From Mimachlamys varia (taxonomy: Eukaryota; Mollusca; Bivalvia; Pectinida; Pectinidae): a DNA stretch of 64,000 nucleotides. Shown here piece by piece: positions 35,596 to 50,500 of the stretch. The notes under the pieces were generated by a model, which was given only the letters and a program-made list of their open reading frames with translations, was not told the origin of the DNA and searched no databases. The translations under genes were made by a program, and so were the position numbers. Every line of letters starts with the position of its first letter. Within the stretch, counting starts at the first letter, position 1. The stretch lies in assembly GCA_947623455.1 (NCBI GenBank), contig OX392542.1, forward strand, positions 11,353,625 through 11,417,624, read 5' to 3'.

Positions 35596-38500
35596 TCACG
35601 TCCTTCTGTACGCGTCCTCATAGGAAATAGTATTAGAATGACAGGCAAGAGCATACATAGTGGTAGCGTATGTGAAAGCCTCTGACGACCAAACGATATG
35701 TCCATCTATAGAATCATCAGTACCAATACCACGCTCTACATTTTTACGTCTCTTCAGCTGTTTCTGGTACCATCCCGCCGACAACACGCCCTGGACAGCC
35801 CGGGTACAGGTCAATGGGTCATCACAGGGGAAGCGTGATGTGATGGGTGACGTGGTCCCGTTCGTATACAGACAAACATTAGCCGGGAACGTGTCGGTGT
35901 GTACCTAGTGAGAGAACAGGTGTCAGTAGATAACATTGTGATACTAATATTTTACAAAACAAAGCAGAAATGAGCAACTAAGCAGCAATGTTATCGATAC
36001 GATTTTGATAACTCAGAGAAAATGTGTTTAGGCAGACGTATTTATATGTCCGTTGGTAAACATTATGACAGGAAAAAGCAACGTTGTTGTAATCAAAATG
36101 ACACTAAGGCTTATTATGCTATCATTTCAAGATGTATTATTCGAGCTTTACATGAATATGCTTTTAAACCTTTTCTGGTATACATGTGTATATGCTTTAG
36201 CGGTAGCATTATCTTAATTCTTTTAACAATTTATTTATAGAGCTAAATCACAATGGCGAAAACTTAAATGCATAAATAATGCTTCCCATTGAATATCTTA
36301 TACACATGAATGCTTACGTTAACAGTAACATGAAGCTTCAAATCATTTCAAAATTATACGTTTCTCAAGAAGTAATATCCAAGCATGTCAAGCCATACTC
36401 TATAACCTTCCCCATTGGTAAAGACCTTCAGTGTTTACCAATTTCATATACTTGTTCAGAATGTTTTATATCAATACTGACCTTACCTTGATCACTAACG
36501 TTATCTATTGTGAGGGGCGGCATGCTGTTTAATATAATATTACTTTTTGGAGTTTTCTTTTGGTTTTGTGGTTGTTTTTGTTTTGTTCAGTTTTTTTGTT
36601 TTTTTAGTTTTTTGTTTGTATGAAATGAACCAAATTGTTTTAGCACCTACTTTTTGTTCCAACATAATTTTCGATGAATTTGAATTTCCCATTTCAATCC
36701 CCAAGCAACACCGACCAAGCATAAAAAGACGAAAGGCTGTGTACTTTAGTGTGCGTCATGTTAGAGAAATAAGTATGCATTACCAAACATTTACAGTCAC
36801 CTGCGAGTGTTCCATTTCATTATGTGTACAACTATATGTCATTCTTTTGAGACAAAATGGCGGATGTCGAATGTATTGCTACATGTAAGCCTATACATGC
36901 CCGTCCCTTTGGCTGAAGATTCATGTGTGTTACTTCGGGACGGTACATAATATACACATGTTCGTAGTACACGATTTGAAATTATACAGAACTAGTTTAA
37001 TTTCACTTCTAAATTCATATATTAAAGGGGTTTTAGGCACCTGGCCCTTCTGCTTCTACATTAGTTTAGAAATTTTAGATTCCCACCTTTTGGCCCTTAG
37101 CATCACTGAAGAGTCCTAGGAAGCCGAAACAGCTGTATGATGCAGTTTAATTCAATTTGTCTTCATACTGTATCTATTACTAAATTTTAAAAGTGAAGCA
37201 TATGTATGTGGTACGTCATATTTCATTTACCCATCCGTTTGTCTTTGTACCTCATAAGTTCCTGTAGTGCTCCCTTTTTTAACATGCTGCTCCAATTTGC
37301 CTTTGTATGCTTTCGCTATTTGACATTATCCATTGAAGGGATATACCTAGGTCAATGGCAATATTTATGTTTCAATACTTACTCCACGCCTTTGCCAAGA
37401 CAATAGTTCATTTCCAGGCCTGTACTTTCCACCGAGGATATAACGGTTTAGCCAGGTTGCTGCCCACTCCATTTTGACCTTTACATCAGCTGGTGTATCT
37501 ATAACATTAACGATAAATGTTTGCAATACCTGTTTAGTATTTACAAACATATTTCACTGCTAAGTCTTATAATTGTTACATTTTAGAGCCTAGACAAGTA
37601 TATCATCTCGAAAATCGTTTACCGATCATCATTTTTAACTTCAAATTGCAAACCTTTCACAGGTGATGATCCATTTCTGATATTCTTTGGAAAGAGGCGT
37701 CTTTAAAAAGCTCATTCGAATTACCATGTAAGCATGCACTTCGGGTATTTTGGTAAAAAAACAAACACGCAAATAGTCTCATGCATGTTTTTACAATTGT
37801 TTTCCATTTCTCAGCACTAAGGAACGTATTTCTCAAAAAAGAATGTCTGCTTAAGCAAGGTGGCGCCGTTAACCGAAAGTAGTCTCCCAACAAAAGTGCT
37901 CAACGTAAGAAAATAGTCCGTCATAAAAACATCAATAAACACACAATTTCAAGCGTGAATATGCATATCAGAAAGCCACTGACGATGTCTTCAAATGCCA
38001 AATATTTTTTCAGTTTTTTTTCTTCAACATAGTTCATTGTATTCCTCCGCGCCAATTGTCTGACGTTTCTTAGATGAAAAAGTATATCGATAGTAGATAT
38101 ATTTTCAGAGTTTGTAGTGGGAACATTTTTCTCATCGTGCACACGTTGGTGAAATTGAGAAGCCAACGCACAATACAATGTGATAACTTGTAAATACCAG
38201 TGTGGTATGGATAACGAACTGTATAACATCATGTTATAAAAGAGTAAGTTTGGTTTGAGAACAAACAGAAATTGTCAGCTTAAAACGTTGTAAAGCAATG
38301 GGTGTAAATTACTGATCTCCCTCTAATCCTGCAATGAGTCGGGATCGGGATCAGATGTTTTCGAAAACTCGCAAAATAAGTTTTCAATTCCTGATTTTTC
38401 TAGACAAACTTAGTTTTTGTAATATTTCATTGTACAGTTTATGATTCATACCAAATTGTTGTATCTTTTTTCACATTTATATTGTATAAAAATACATGAC

Positions 38501-41500
38501 ACTATTCAAAAACGGTAAATGTGCGTGTTTTTCAACCACAATGTCCAAAGTGTATGTTTGCTTGATGATTAGAATAAGCTTTTGAAAAACATCCCGTACC
38601 GTAGATTATGAAAAAGGGATCGTACAGGGATACAGATGGATGAGAAAGTATTGATAGTTCTATGTTCTAGAATGACAACACGGCAATGTATTCCAAATCT
38701 CAAATAACATTGACATAGAATAAATAAATGTTTCTAATACTACTAAGCTTGTTTCCTTCAAAAATCTCACACTTCTATCACAAACTAACACAACAAGGCG
38801 ATCAGGGCCAAATTGTTCACATAGTGGTATGCTTAACCATTGTATAACGACATGTTAAGCCTTAGCTTAGCATCATTCCGTAAATTAGCAAAATTTTACA
38901 TGCGTTTTTAATCAATCATTCCAAGAAAATGGCTGAATTTTGATAAACAAGAAATAGAAAACTTTCACTTCATTACTTATTAAACCTTTTGAATAACTAA
39001 GCCCTACAGTGTTCTGTGATAGCAAATGAAATATCAAACATAAATGTATAACAGTAGCTTTAGACAGATTAGAACATCCCCGTACATTCCTCCCATACTA
39101 GGTAGCCCGAGCCCTCGTCAAACACTGCCCAGGTCGACAGCAGGGTGTTCATCGCCATGGCCGTACTGAACATTCTTGTCTCTCCGGTCGTCTACAATAG
39201 AGGAGCTTATTTCATTTAAAATTAACTTATTAACTCATCAAACACTAGACACATTTGTTGTCCAATTAGACTGTAACAGATGATGATGAGATCTCGGGGC
39301 AACAACGTATAAGGGGAGATAACTCGTCCTGACATATATGCATTGATCTGAAAGACTCATTAAAGTATTACGTAGCGACAAAAATCCGAAGAAATCACCC
39401 TCAGAACAATTTCACGGCTAGTTAAAGTCTTTGTTTTTATCCAGCAAAGCAGCAAAGTTTGAGTCTTAGCAACCTGATGGTATGAAATCTATTTTTATAA
39501 CGTTGAATGCCGAACATTAAGCAGAAATTATACATAAATGTATGCTACTTAAATAAAAATTTCTAAAAATGAATATTGTAATTCAGAGATTGTTCAACGA
39601 TTGGATTTTGGGGAAATGTTTAAAAAAAAACATCAAGAAAGTCACTTACGCGAATGGCCGTGGATTTGATAAGAAATAATTGCGTCACTTACTTGAAAAT
39701 TAACGGAAGCCATGTGTAGCAGATCTTGGATAAACATCATATGAGTGTGATTACAGCCGATAAAACGTATTTAAAGGCTCAATATACGTAACTTTCTGAA
39801 AATCTTGAAGCGAAAACCAAGCCTAATAACTTATTATATTTATAGATTTAGTTAAGATTAACTGATATCAGCAATATTCAAGATGAATTCTTTCGCGGTA
39901 ACCAGTACAGCAGCAGTTGAAACACGCTATTTGTAAACACGGGTCCATTTCGAACCATCTTCTACCTTCGGTTTTTTGTTAAAGTGGGCCCCAGCTGAAT
40001 TATTTTCAATTCTTTGGATTTTTTTGTAAAGAGTTTCTTGTTAGGTACCGCTCAGGTTAACTTCGTTTTAGGCTTATTTTTGCTTGGCTATCGACTGTTT
40101 TTTTTTCCATAATTTTTCAGAATCACGAAAATTTCCCTGAAGTTACGTATATTGTGCCTTTAAAGTAACATACAGTGTATAGGCTTTGATTATATATCAA
40201 CTTAGGCAGCTTGTAGATACGTGGTATTCTATAAATATACTTAAACAAACGTATAACATTAAAGCAACTCAGTGCAGACGTTTTGTAGACCAAGAAATGA
40301 TATACAGAAATGTTGACGGTGATTTCAAAATAAAAAATAATTGATAACATCAACATTGCTCCATATGGTGAAGTTGAGTCCAAATAAACAAGATGTTTTG
40401 TTTTTCATACGGATGCAGTCGTACTTATTTCACCTCAAATTTAGGCCCTGACTTTTCATCACTTACGATTAACAAAAGGACGAAACTGTACGAGACATTT
40501 TAGTTCATTTTTTTTGTTTAACTGTATCTTATTTGATATTGTAAAGGTGCTATTGTTTGTGTGTCGTTTGTATATGTACAGTCCTTGCTCAAGTTATTCC
40601 GAATGTTCCTGTAAATACGTTTTCTATGTCGCTTGGAGCATTTTTTTATATAGTCCAAATGATATTTCTTGTGCCGTACAACTAAGGTAGCATGCCCGAA
40701 GCCCTACTCACACGGTAATCGCCGAAATACACCTGATCCGGTCCGACCCTGGTCGCAGCACTCAGAATCCTGTCGGTACAGTGGCCCTGTAGGACTTCCT
40801 TTAGTTCGAACATCACAGATACCAGCGCCTGAAGACAAAAAACAGCACGCGCATCGACATAAAACAATCACAACAGTCTAATTTGATAAGCATGGTCAAT
40901 TATAATCGAATGGGCAAAAGTGGGCGGCTAAGGCGTATCCCAGTTTCCCCCAACAATAAATTTCCTCGCGCGCTTACGCCATAAAGAGTATTTGGTAGTT
41001 GTTTTGTTTTAAAATAGATAAAGCTTATATTTTGTCAGCTATCATTGAATTGGTTACTGTGCATGCTCACAGACAAATCTAGTGGTAGACCCGAGAAGTA
41101 TCAAGGCTTCAAAACACCAAACTTGGTTTTCCTCCTTTTCGAAACCACGCAAATGAAACTCCATTTTAATGATATTATATGATTTGAAAATGCTGTTGTT
41201 TAATGTGTATATTTAAGTACACGTAAATTAATTTTTCATTGTATTTTCATGATAAAATTTCGATCGGTTTAGATTGACAAATGACTAAGTAAATTAATAA
41301 GAAACGTAAGACGGATAAAAAAAATGATACTTAAACACAAAAAACGGAAATTGACAAGATAAGAAATAACAATAGCGTCCATTTTAGCCCACGCAAAATT
41401 ATCATGTTTCAAACACACTTTTATCATACTGACGTACCATACAAAATGTAGGTTACATGAGTATCATATGTAAGCAACGTCCTAACGTGTACTATCTCAG

Positions 41501-44500
41501 ACATAAAAACTATGTTTAAACAACTTTCCAAGAGCCGTTCATTTGATACGTAAACCATATAAAACGAACCTGGTGATACAGTCCGTGTCGGATGAAGTGA
41601 CGACGGAGAACGGACAACGTCCTGGCTACTGACCAGTAGAACTGGAATTCGGACGGATGATAGGATAGGGCGACGTCAGGACGGCCAGAGAAATTGGTAC
41701 GTATCAAAAACGCCAGCATGGACGAGGTATTCATGTAGATCTTCTGGGAACACAGTACATTGAGAGCATTAACAGGCGATGACTTTGTAGGACTTACAGA
41801 TTATGAACAACTGGGCTAGTAACAATGAAACAGTAAAATGTAGAAGACAGCGATTTTGTTTGTTGTAATATCATACATGGGGTTATAGAAATGCAAAATT
41901 TATTAAATAAAACATGATATTTAAAAATGCCTTTGTACTTATGTCCAGAAAACTAAAGCATCAGAACGTAAGTTATACAAGTAAGTAATATATAAACACG
42001 AGGTCGTATTTACTGACACTGTGAACATTGGTAATAAACGAATACAAACATGGCAAGAAGAATCATTGTACGGGTAAACCATTAAGCATGGGGTCGACGT
42101 ATTTAAGAGTTTTATCCCAAGAGTTTTAATTTGCCCATCTCTCATGTAAAGAGCGAATTATATTTTTTTGAAATTTTCCTGGTTTCCCGTTTTACAACGA
42201 ACTTTATATTTACTAACTCATAGATGTCATCTGACACAATATTTTTTTTAAAAATTATTCCTTCCCATTTTGTATGCCTAGATTTTAAAATGTAAGTTTC
42301 CCAAGATTACTTCTTATGAAAAGTCTAGAGAAGTTCCGCAAAATTTGAAAATCCTTACATTTGTATGTCATCGAAATAAACCAAATGGCCTACCAATACC
42401 TTGGCTAATTTCTGATGAAGTAATATTTATATCAAAATTGATTTTAAGAAATATTAACGACACATATCCTCATTATCCATCTCCCTTGATTAATTATTTC
42501 CACGTTTGTACCTCGATATCTGGATCATCAAGGACGTCGTAACTGACCATCTGTGTTAGCATCATGTTGGTCAGTCCGAACAGAACACTGGCCGAACTTG
42601 TGACGTCAATAGTTTTCGTTTGTCTAGTTGATTGGGAGTTTTCATTGTCATGAGTTTCGCTTTCAAAAATCTTGAGAAAAAAAGTATATAGAAACTAATA
42701 AAATATTGAGGAGTACGGTTTGATTTCAAATTAATGACTAGTATTTAGTAAACAAGTTTTCAAAAAGGATGTCTACTGAAGTTTCTCGAGAGAAAACAAC
42801 CGCAATGGCACCCCTGAAATGTTATCAACATTTGTCGATTGTTCTCAGATAGGAAACATTGCATAAATAATGGTTAACAAAGCACGAACCATCTGTTAAA
42901 GTATATACAAACTCCAAAATGAGAATCTTTTGCGACATGTAATTAGTTAGGTGAAGAGGACGTAACACAGACATATGTTCCACCTTTTAAATTTTGTAAT
43001 AAATACAGTATGTCGAAAAAAAAATTAATTAAACTGCACCATGCAGCTGTTTCGTCCTCCTATGACTCTTCAGTGATGCTAGGGACCAAATGGTGGGAAT
43101 CCAATTAAAATGTCTAAACTAATGTAGAAGCAGAAGGGCCAGGTGTGTAAAACCCCTTCAATCTATGAACTTAGAAGTAAAATTAAACTAGTTCTGTATA
43201 ATTTCAAATCGTGTTCTACGAAAATGTGTATAATATGTACCGTGCCACTACTCCAATGAGATTTACTGTGGCTATGGCTCAGTAATGGAACCCCCATTGA
43301 CTTACTACAGGTTTCTCAAGGACAAATCAAGGCATCGTTTCGTCGAACTGCAAGTTAACACATGTACCAGTGACAAACTGCTGGCAAATGGATATGTTAA
43401 GTGCAAAACGGTCTACTTTTTGTTATTGTTACTTCATGTGTGCGACAATAAGAAAATCAAATTCAACGCTCTGATAAACGTAAACAAGAGGCCCATGGGC
43501 CTTAACGGTCACCTGATGTTTGACATGAAAGAGAAATATGGGAATGTTGAGATGAATATTTATAACAATACATTGTAGCATATCTGGGAGTGGAAAAAAT
43601 GAATTTTTGAAATTATGTCAATTTGACCCTTTTAGGCCCCACCCCTCAGGCACCTGGGGGTCAGTCAATGTCAATATGTGCGTACTACTCAAAAGTCATG
43701 TCATATTGATAATTTCAACCAAATTTGCATCATTTCTTATGGCAATTAAACAAATAATGCAAAAAAATGTTTTTTCTGCCAATATACTATAGTAAACTTA
43801 ACCCCCTCCACAGGGGGAGATGCAAGACCCCAGAGTCATGAAATTCACAATTTTGGTAAAGAACCTTAAAACCAATCCATCTATGAAGAGTATTTGATTC
43901 CAGCATATCTGGGAGAAGAGAAGAAGATTTTTGAATTTTTTGTCAATTTTACCCTTTTTGGCCCCGCCCTCCAGCCCCTGGGGGTCAACTAGGGCCAACA
44001 TGTACATACCATCAAAGTGTTATCCCATGCTGATAATTTTATAAAAGTTAGAATGAATTCCAATACAAATCCAACAAATAATAGTCAAAAATGTGATTTC
44101 CCTATAGAAACTATAGTAAAGTTTACCCCCTCCCAAGGGGCAAACGTGAGATCCCAGGGTCATGAAATTCACAATTTTGGTAAAGCCCCTTAAGATCCTT
44201 CCATCTATGAAGAGTATTTGATTCTACCATATCTAAGAGTAGAGAAGAAGATTTTTGAAATTTTTGTAAATTTTACCCTTTTTGGCCCCGCCCCGCAGGC
44301 CCCTGGGGGTCAACTAGGGCCAACATGTACATACCATCAAAGTGTCATCCCATGCTGATAATTTGATACAAGTTAGAATGAATTCCAATACAAATCCAAC
44401 AAATAATAGTCAAAAATGTGATTTCCCTATAGAAACTATAGTAAAGTTTACCCCCTCCCCAGGGACAAACGTGAGATCCCAGGGTCATGGAATTCACAAT

Positions 44501-47500
44501 TTTGGTAAAGCACCTTAAGACCCTTCCATCTATGAAGAGTATTTGATTCTACGATATCTAAGAGTAGAGAAGAAGATTTTTGAAATTTTTGTCAATTTTA
44601 CCCTTTTTGGCCCCGCCCACCAGCCCCTGGGGGTCAACTAGGGCCAACATGTACATACCATCAAAGTGTCATCCCATGCTGATAATTTTATACAAGTTAG
44701 AATGAATTCCAATACAAATCCAACAAATAATAGTCAAAAATGTGATTTCCCTATAGAAACTATAGTAAAGTTTACCCCCTCCCCAGGGGCAAACATGAGA
44801 CCCCAGGGTCATGAAATTCACAATTTTGGTAAAGCACCTTAAGACCATTCTATCTATGAAGAGTATTTGATTCTACCATATCTGAGAGTAGAGGAGAAGA
44901 TTTTTGAAGTTTTAGTCAATTTGACCCTTTTTGGCCCCGCCCCGCAGGCCCCTGGGGGGTGGGGACCATATTATTCACAATTTTAGTTGAACTTTAGCCA
45001 TAGAAGCTCCCTGCCAAATTTCATTGAATTTGGTTCAGTGGTTTTGGAGGAGAAGTCGAAAATGTAAAAAGTTTACGGACGCACGACGCACGACGGACGC
45101 CGGTCGACGACGGACAAAAGGCGATTAGAATAGGTCACTTGAGACTTCGTCTCAGGTGACCTAATAAAAGTGTATTCTCCATTTTATATTTTTGTATCAT
45201 AACATATGCGTATCTTTTTGGGGAAGTTTACAGCTTTATTCTCCTCCAGTATATCTCTTCATTTGTTTTCTTCAAATAGTAAACAAGTTCACTCAAATGG
45301 ATGGAAAACTTAAATTGATACCCGTATCGGAACCAACAGCACATCTTTCTCTTCCAGTTTTGCCGCCTCTAGAAACTTCCTCAAAACGAAGTAAGTTCTC
45401 GTGTCGACCACGTGAGATGACGAGAACGGACGATAAGCGTTGAACTTCAATGACATCATCACAGAAGTAAAATTAACGAAGTTCGACGTCCATCTATTAT
45501 ATGCACTAACGAAATATTTATTCATTGACCGAAGCACTGAACCAAGACCGATGTTGATAAACGTTGATCCGAAATCTGGCGGAACATTGAATAAATCCTC
45601 GCTGAAAAATGAAGAAATAGCAATGACGACCAATGTTGAATAATTATAACTGGTATAGTAAAGGTACAGTATGTTCTTAAACAACTTGTCCCGAATTTTG
45701 GATATTATGAAAACAATAAAATATTTATCATGACAATATGACATACATTAGATTAACGAGTATTATCATACAATTTTTATTTTTGTGCTTTTTCAATAAA
45801 ACTTTAAAAAAATTTTGCAGTATTGCCACATTTGTACAAATTGTCATGTAACGTCATTTTGACCAACATTGCAACATGTAACGTCATTTTGACCAACATT
45901 GCAACATGTAACGTCATTTTGACCAACATTGCAACATGTAACGTCATTTTGACCAACATTGCAACATGTAACGTCATTTGACCAACATTGCAACATGTAA
46001 CGTCATTTTGACCAACATTGCAACATGTAACGTCATTTTGTGATGTGTTCAAGATGTCCTCTATTTTTTCAATCACAGGCTTTAACCTGTCTCTAAACTT
46101 ACTGGCAATTGAAATTTTCCTATTTCTCTCCTAATTGTATAAACGATTATCATAATAAGTATATTTTTTCTCATACTTATTCTTTGATATCGACTATTTT
46201 CTATTTAAAAGATAAAATTTCATCACATCAATTTGCACAGCCTTTTTTGTCATCCATCTTGAAAAAACAAGCTAATCATCTGATTTTGATTATGTCGACA
46301 ATAACATAATTAAAGCAATAATGACACCATCATTATTTTGTGTTCAGATGGAAACAAATTATGAATACCTAGTTATTAAATGTAATTATTACCAGTTTGT
46401 TATTTTATAGTCACGGGGAAACAGTATGTCTATACCAAGCGGGGACATGTTTTTGGAACACCTGTACAAACGCTATATGTGGATATTGTATATATAGTCT
46501 GCTTGTGTAATGTTTTTTAGGCCCACATGTATAGTTACAGAACAGACAGAATTGTTGTATGTAACTTATATTAGATATACATTGAAGTATGGCAGATGTT
46601 TTCTTATATTTTCACAAGTGCGTGACACGAGTGATAATGTGAAAATAAAATCTGCCATACTCGTTAAATATATATCTCATTGAGAAATATTTTGTATCTT
46701 TGTGTAATATGAAGATTGTAATTGACAATGATGGCTCATTTCGAGGACTTGGATGTGACCAAGATTTACATGGCGGGTGTCGTCGATGAAGCAGACGACG
46801 CTTACTCTTCCGGAACACCTGGTCTTATTCTGTTGTACTTTTACGAGAGTCTCCATGTATATTCTTTGTTCATATGTTGCCTCTTGTTTTATCGATTTTG
46901 AGTTTGGATTATAGTTTGCTGATGCTTTGGTATTATAAACTCCTACCGCTCAGCCGTCCACTTGTATCACAGCGATGTCAAACTCCTATCGGTGCTATTT
47001 TTAGATTGGTATAGCTGTGAAATCTGTTGGATAATCGGGCTACTCGGTAGTGAAACCACTCAAAATAAAAACAATATTAATACGAGTTGAGAAAATCTTA
47101 ATATATTTGTACAAAAGGATACAGTCAGATATTTTGATCATTCATCGAAAAAATGCTGTTTTTTTTCATAATAGTTAAAGGCCCAATATATACGTAACTT
47201 CAGGACATTTTTCTGAAAAAATCAAGTTGATAACCATGCACAAATATGCCTAAAACGAAGTAAACCTGAGCGGTAACTAACAAGAAACTCTTGACAGAAA
47301 AATACAAATAATTGAAAATAATTCAGGTGGGGTCCACTTCAACAACAAGTCGAAGTTAGAAGACAGTTCAAAATAGACGCGTGTTTACAAATACCGCATT
47401 TCAACTGCTGCTGTACCGGTAACCGCGTAAGAATTGATCTTAAATATTGCTGATATCAGTTAATCTTAACTAAATCTTTTAATATAAAAAGTTTTTGGGC

Positions 47501-50500
47501 TTGATTTTCGCTTCAAGTTATGCCGAAAGTTACGTATATTGGGCCTTTAAACAGCTTTCAATTATATATAGCCACACAGGCTAAAATAAGTCCCAAGCTC
47601 CCGATTTGGAATGTCACCGAGGGCCGTGACTACGGCAAGATACGGAAAAGTCTCTGCAAAAACGGGATAGTTTCGGAGATAGGTGTCTCATTGGTGTAGC
47701 TTTTTTAGTAGCTGGTAGGCCTAGCTCTACAACTGACATTCTTTTCACTTTAGGGTTCGATAGATTACCACTTGCAATTTTGTGACACGCAGATTTCGAC
47801 ACTCCCTTCTGTTTTGATATTTCTCAGAACGAAAGACCTTCAGCATAAAGACGGATAATGTTGTTCATTGCATTACTATCCAAAGGTTTTCCGTGTTGAC
47901 AAACACGACCGAAAGTGTTTTCATCCATTATAGGGCCTACTGCCAATCAGAATCAAGCGGCCGGAGCCTGAGGCACATGTTTTTATCGATAGACGTTTTA
48001 GCTGCGATTTGTCGTTCTCAAAACTGAAAATGTGTTACCTGTACCAACGTACGCTGTCATTGTGAAGTCGCTACATCTAATCTAAAAATAGAACCGATAG
48101 GAGTTCTACACCGGTCTGTGATGCAAGTGAACGGCTGAGCGGGTAACAACTCTTACAAAAAGGAAAGTAGTTCCGACAAAACCTTATATTTTCACTACTC
48201 ATCACTACAGTGATAATATTAAGTTTTATTACATTGATAAAAGTTTATATTAGATATGGTATGACTTTCCTCAACTCGCATTGGCTAAAACATGGTGATC
48301 CGTCTTTTTTTTTTTATATCGACCTGATGTTTCTATTTTAAGATACACCGAGTCAATACGTCATTTGTGACGACATAATCATTGTGACATTATAGTACCA
48401 ATGCATGCAACTGTAAATTTCATTCTTTATCAAGACAGATATAATGCAATTTAAGTCTTTTGTAAACAAGTTTCACATCTAATATAAAAATAAAGGACCT
48501 ATGATTCGGTTAATATGGTGTTATACCAACCTGGTAGAATCTAAAATATTGACCTCGGGCTAAAGTCATCGGTTAATATTAAATTCTACCAGGTTGGTAT
48601 AACACCATATTGACCTCAGCAAAGGTCCATAATTGATATATACCATAGGCATAAATGTAATAAAGGTCAAAATTAACACTCTAATTTGGCATTCAGTCGC
48701 ATAGATTAACCCTCAAAGCAGAAAAGTATTCCTGAAATAATCGGAAACACATCAATATGATACTTTAGGTATAACATAAACGTTCGTTTATGGTGATCTA
48801 AACGGTTTTTCTCTGAGTATATATAATGTAATGAACATTGATGTTTACACATACTGTCGTACTTTTTTTCCAAAACTTTTTCCGTAATAGCTAACACACG
48901 TGTCTACCGCTATTTCATCGTGACATAATAGCGTCACGTGGAAGTTTTGCGTGGCTCAAAATGCAACTATTGTTATTGCCTGTATACACTTTAGTTTATC
49001 ATGAAAGTGTTATTGATTTATCACTATACGACTGAAAAACATCAAAACGATCCAGTTTACAGCCATCCAGGAAACTATAACCTGTTCGGCTTTAACCAGT
49101 TTTAACTTTACATAGACTAACGTGGATATTTTTTACCTATTGGAATGTTCAAGCAGTGCGACACTATTCTCAGAAATGCTGCACTGTTTACATATTGTAT
49201 AAAAGCACACGAGAATAGGAATAAGAGAAGGAATATATAATAAAAACATAAATCTTTTACGGCTTGAATTAAAAGAAAATTAGGCTTTATATTGACACAA
49301 GACTTTAAGCATAAAATTACTCTAGCACACCTAATGACACGAAGGTCACTACTGACTCTAACGATAATAACAAACCTGAGGGTAAGACACCGTATGATGG
49401 ACTGAACGTCACTTTTAGCAGGCCCTCGGGACAGCTGTCCCACTTTCTCACCTGACATAAATGTCCCTAGTCTCATTAGGTTAACAGGCCCACTGCTCCA
49501 TGCCTGTAAGGAAGAAAATATGTCTTCTGTCAAATTTAACCCATTTTTTTAATTGATATTCTGAGACATTATGTGGCCTTTTTCTTAGATTCGCTACATA
49601 TCAAATATACAAGACCACTAGCCTATGCTAATAATGCGGGAAGTCCTTCCGGAACACCTTACTTAGCCTGATGAGTCCGTGGATGGTTATGTTGTTTTTC
49701 GTTTTGTATTGATTTCTATATTTGAAGACCTCAGCTGTCAATCTTTGTGTTGATGTTGTTGTATATTTTTGAACTAATTAAAAGCTATGCATGTTTGATA
49801 TGATGAAATATGGTACAATGATGGGGAAAGATTGGCACAAATAAGTATGGCCGCTTTCAAGTCAAGTCAAAATTGAGTTATATTCTCCACCATTGTAATG
49901 AAGCGTGTGTGGATAGCTGTCTATGTATTGTATTGAGAAACGAATCAGAGATTATTGAACTGTCACACAAAACATGATTCGAAATCGGAAGAGATAAGGC
50001 TATGGAACAATATCTAAATATCTTGATGAAGATCCTTAGAAAAACACAAGGTAAATAGGACCAGGTATTCCAACAGGGAAGCAGGTTCTGCTTCATCTGG
50101 GACAAGTCGACTCCAAGCATTGACATGTCCTACCTTGAAAACGGAGGACGGGGTAACAAAATTGCGCTGCTTATTATAAAATATAAGGTTTATTGAAAAG
50201 ACTTTCAAAAATAAAAAGGTTTACTAAAAAATACAAAATTACTAAAGATGCAAGGTTTGCAAAAATATAATGTTCATTAAAATATAAGGTTGACAAAAAT
50301 AACAACGTTAGCTAAAGAAAACAAAGGTTACTAAAACTACAAGGTTCAAAAAATATAAGGCTTACTAAAATAAAGGTTTACTAAAACACAATCACAGCTT
50401 AATAATATGCATTGTTAACTAAAAAAAGCCAATGCTTACTTTAATATTCAAGGTTTACAATAAAATACAAGACTTGCTGAAATCAATATTAATCAATATA

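Larger units (their letters stand above)
46946..48143 (-). mobile_element. Tc1/mariner-like DNA transposon with a nested MITE
   Basis: Inverted ends of ~70-80 bp. The left reads CCGCTCAGCCGTCCACTTG and the complement of the right reads CCGCTCAGCCGTTCACTTG, followed on both sides by TATCGG, then CTATTTTTAGATT. Both ends abut TA (46944-46945 and 48144-48145). Inside are a helix-turn-helix pseudogene on the minus strand (47614-47924) and an inserted 370-bp MITE (47178-47547). The catalytic domain is absent, so the element is internally deleted and non-autonomous. Confidence 0.75.

Noticed and set aside
43577..44990. CRISPR-like array
   Set aside because: 325-bp units tandemly joined without unique spacers, in a eukaryotic genome.
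45804..46076. 90-codon minus frame with repeated MLVKMTLHVA
   Set aside because: It is a translation of the 30-bp tandem repeat.
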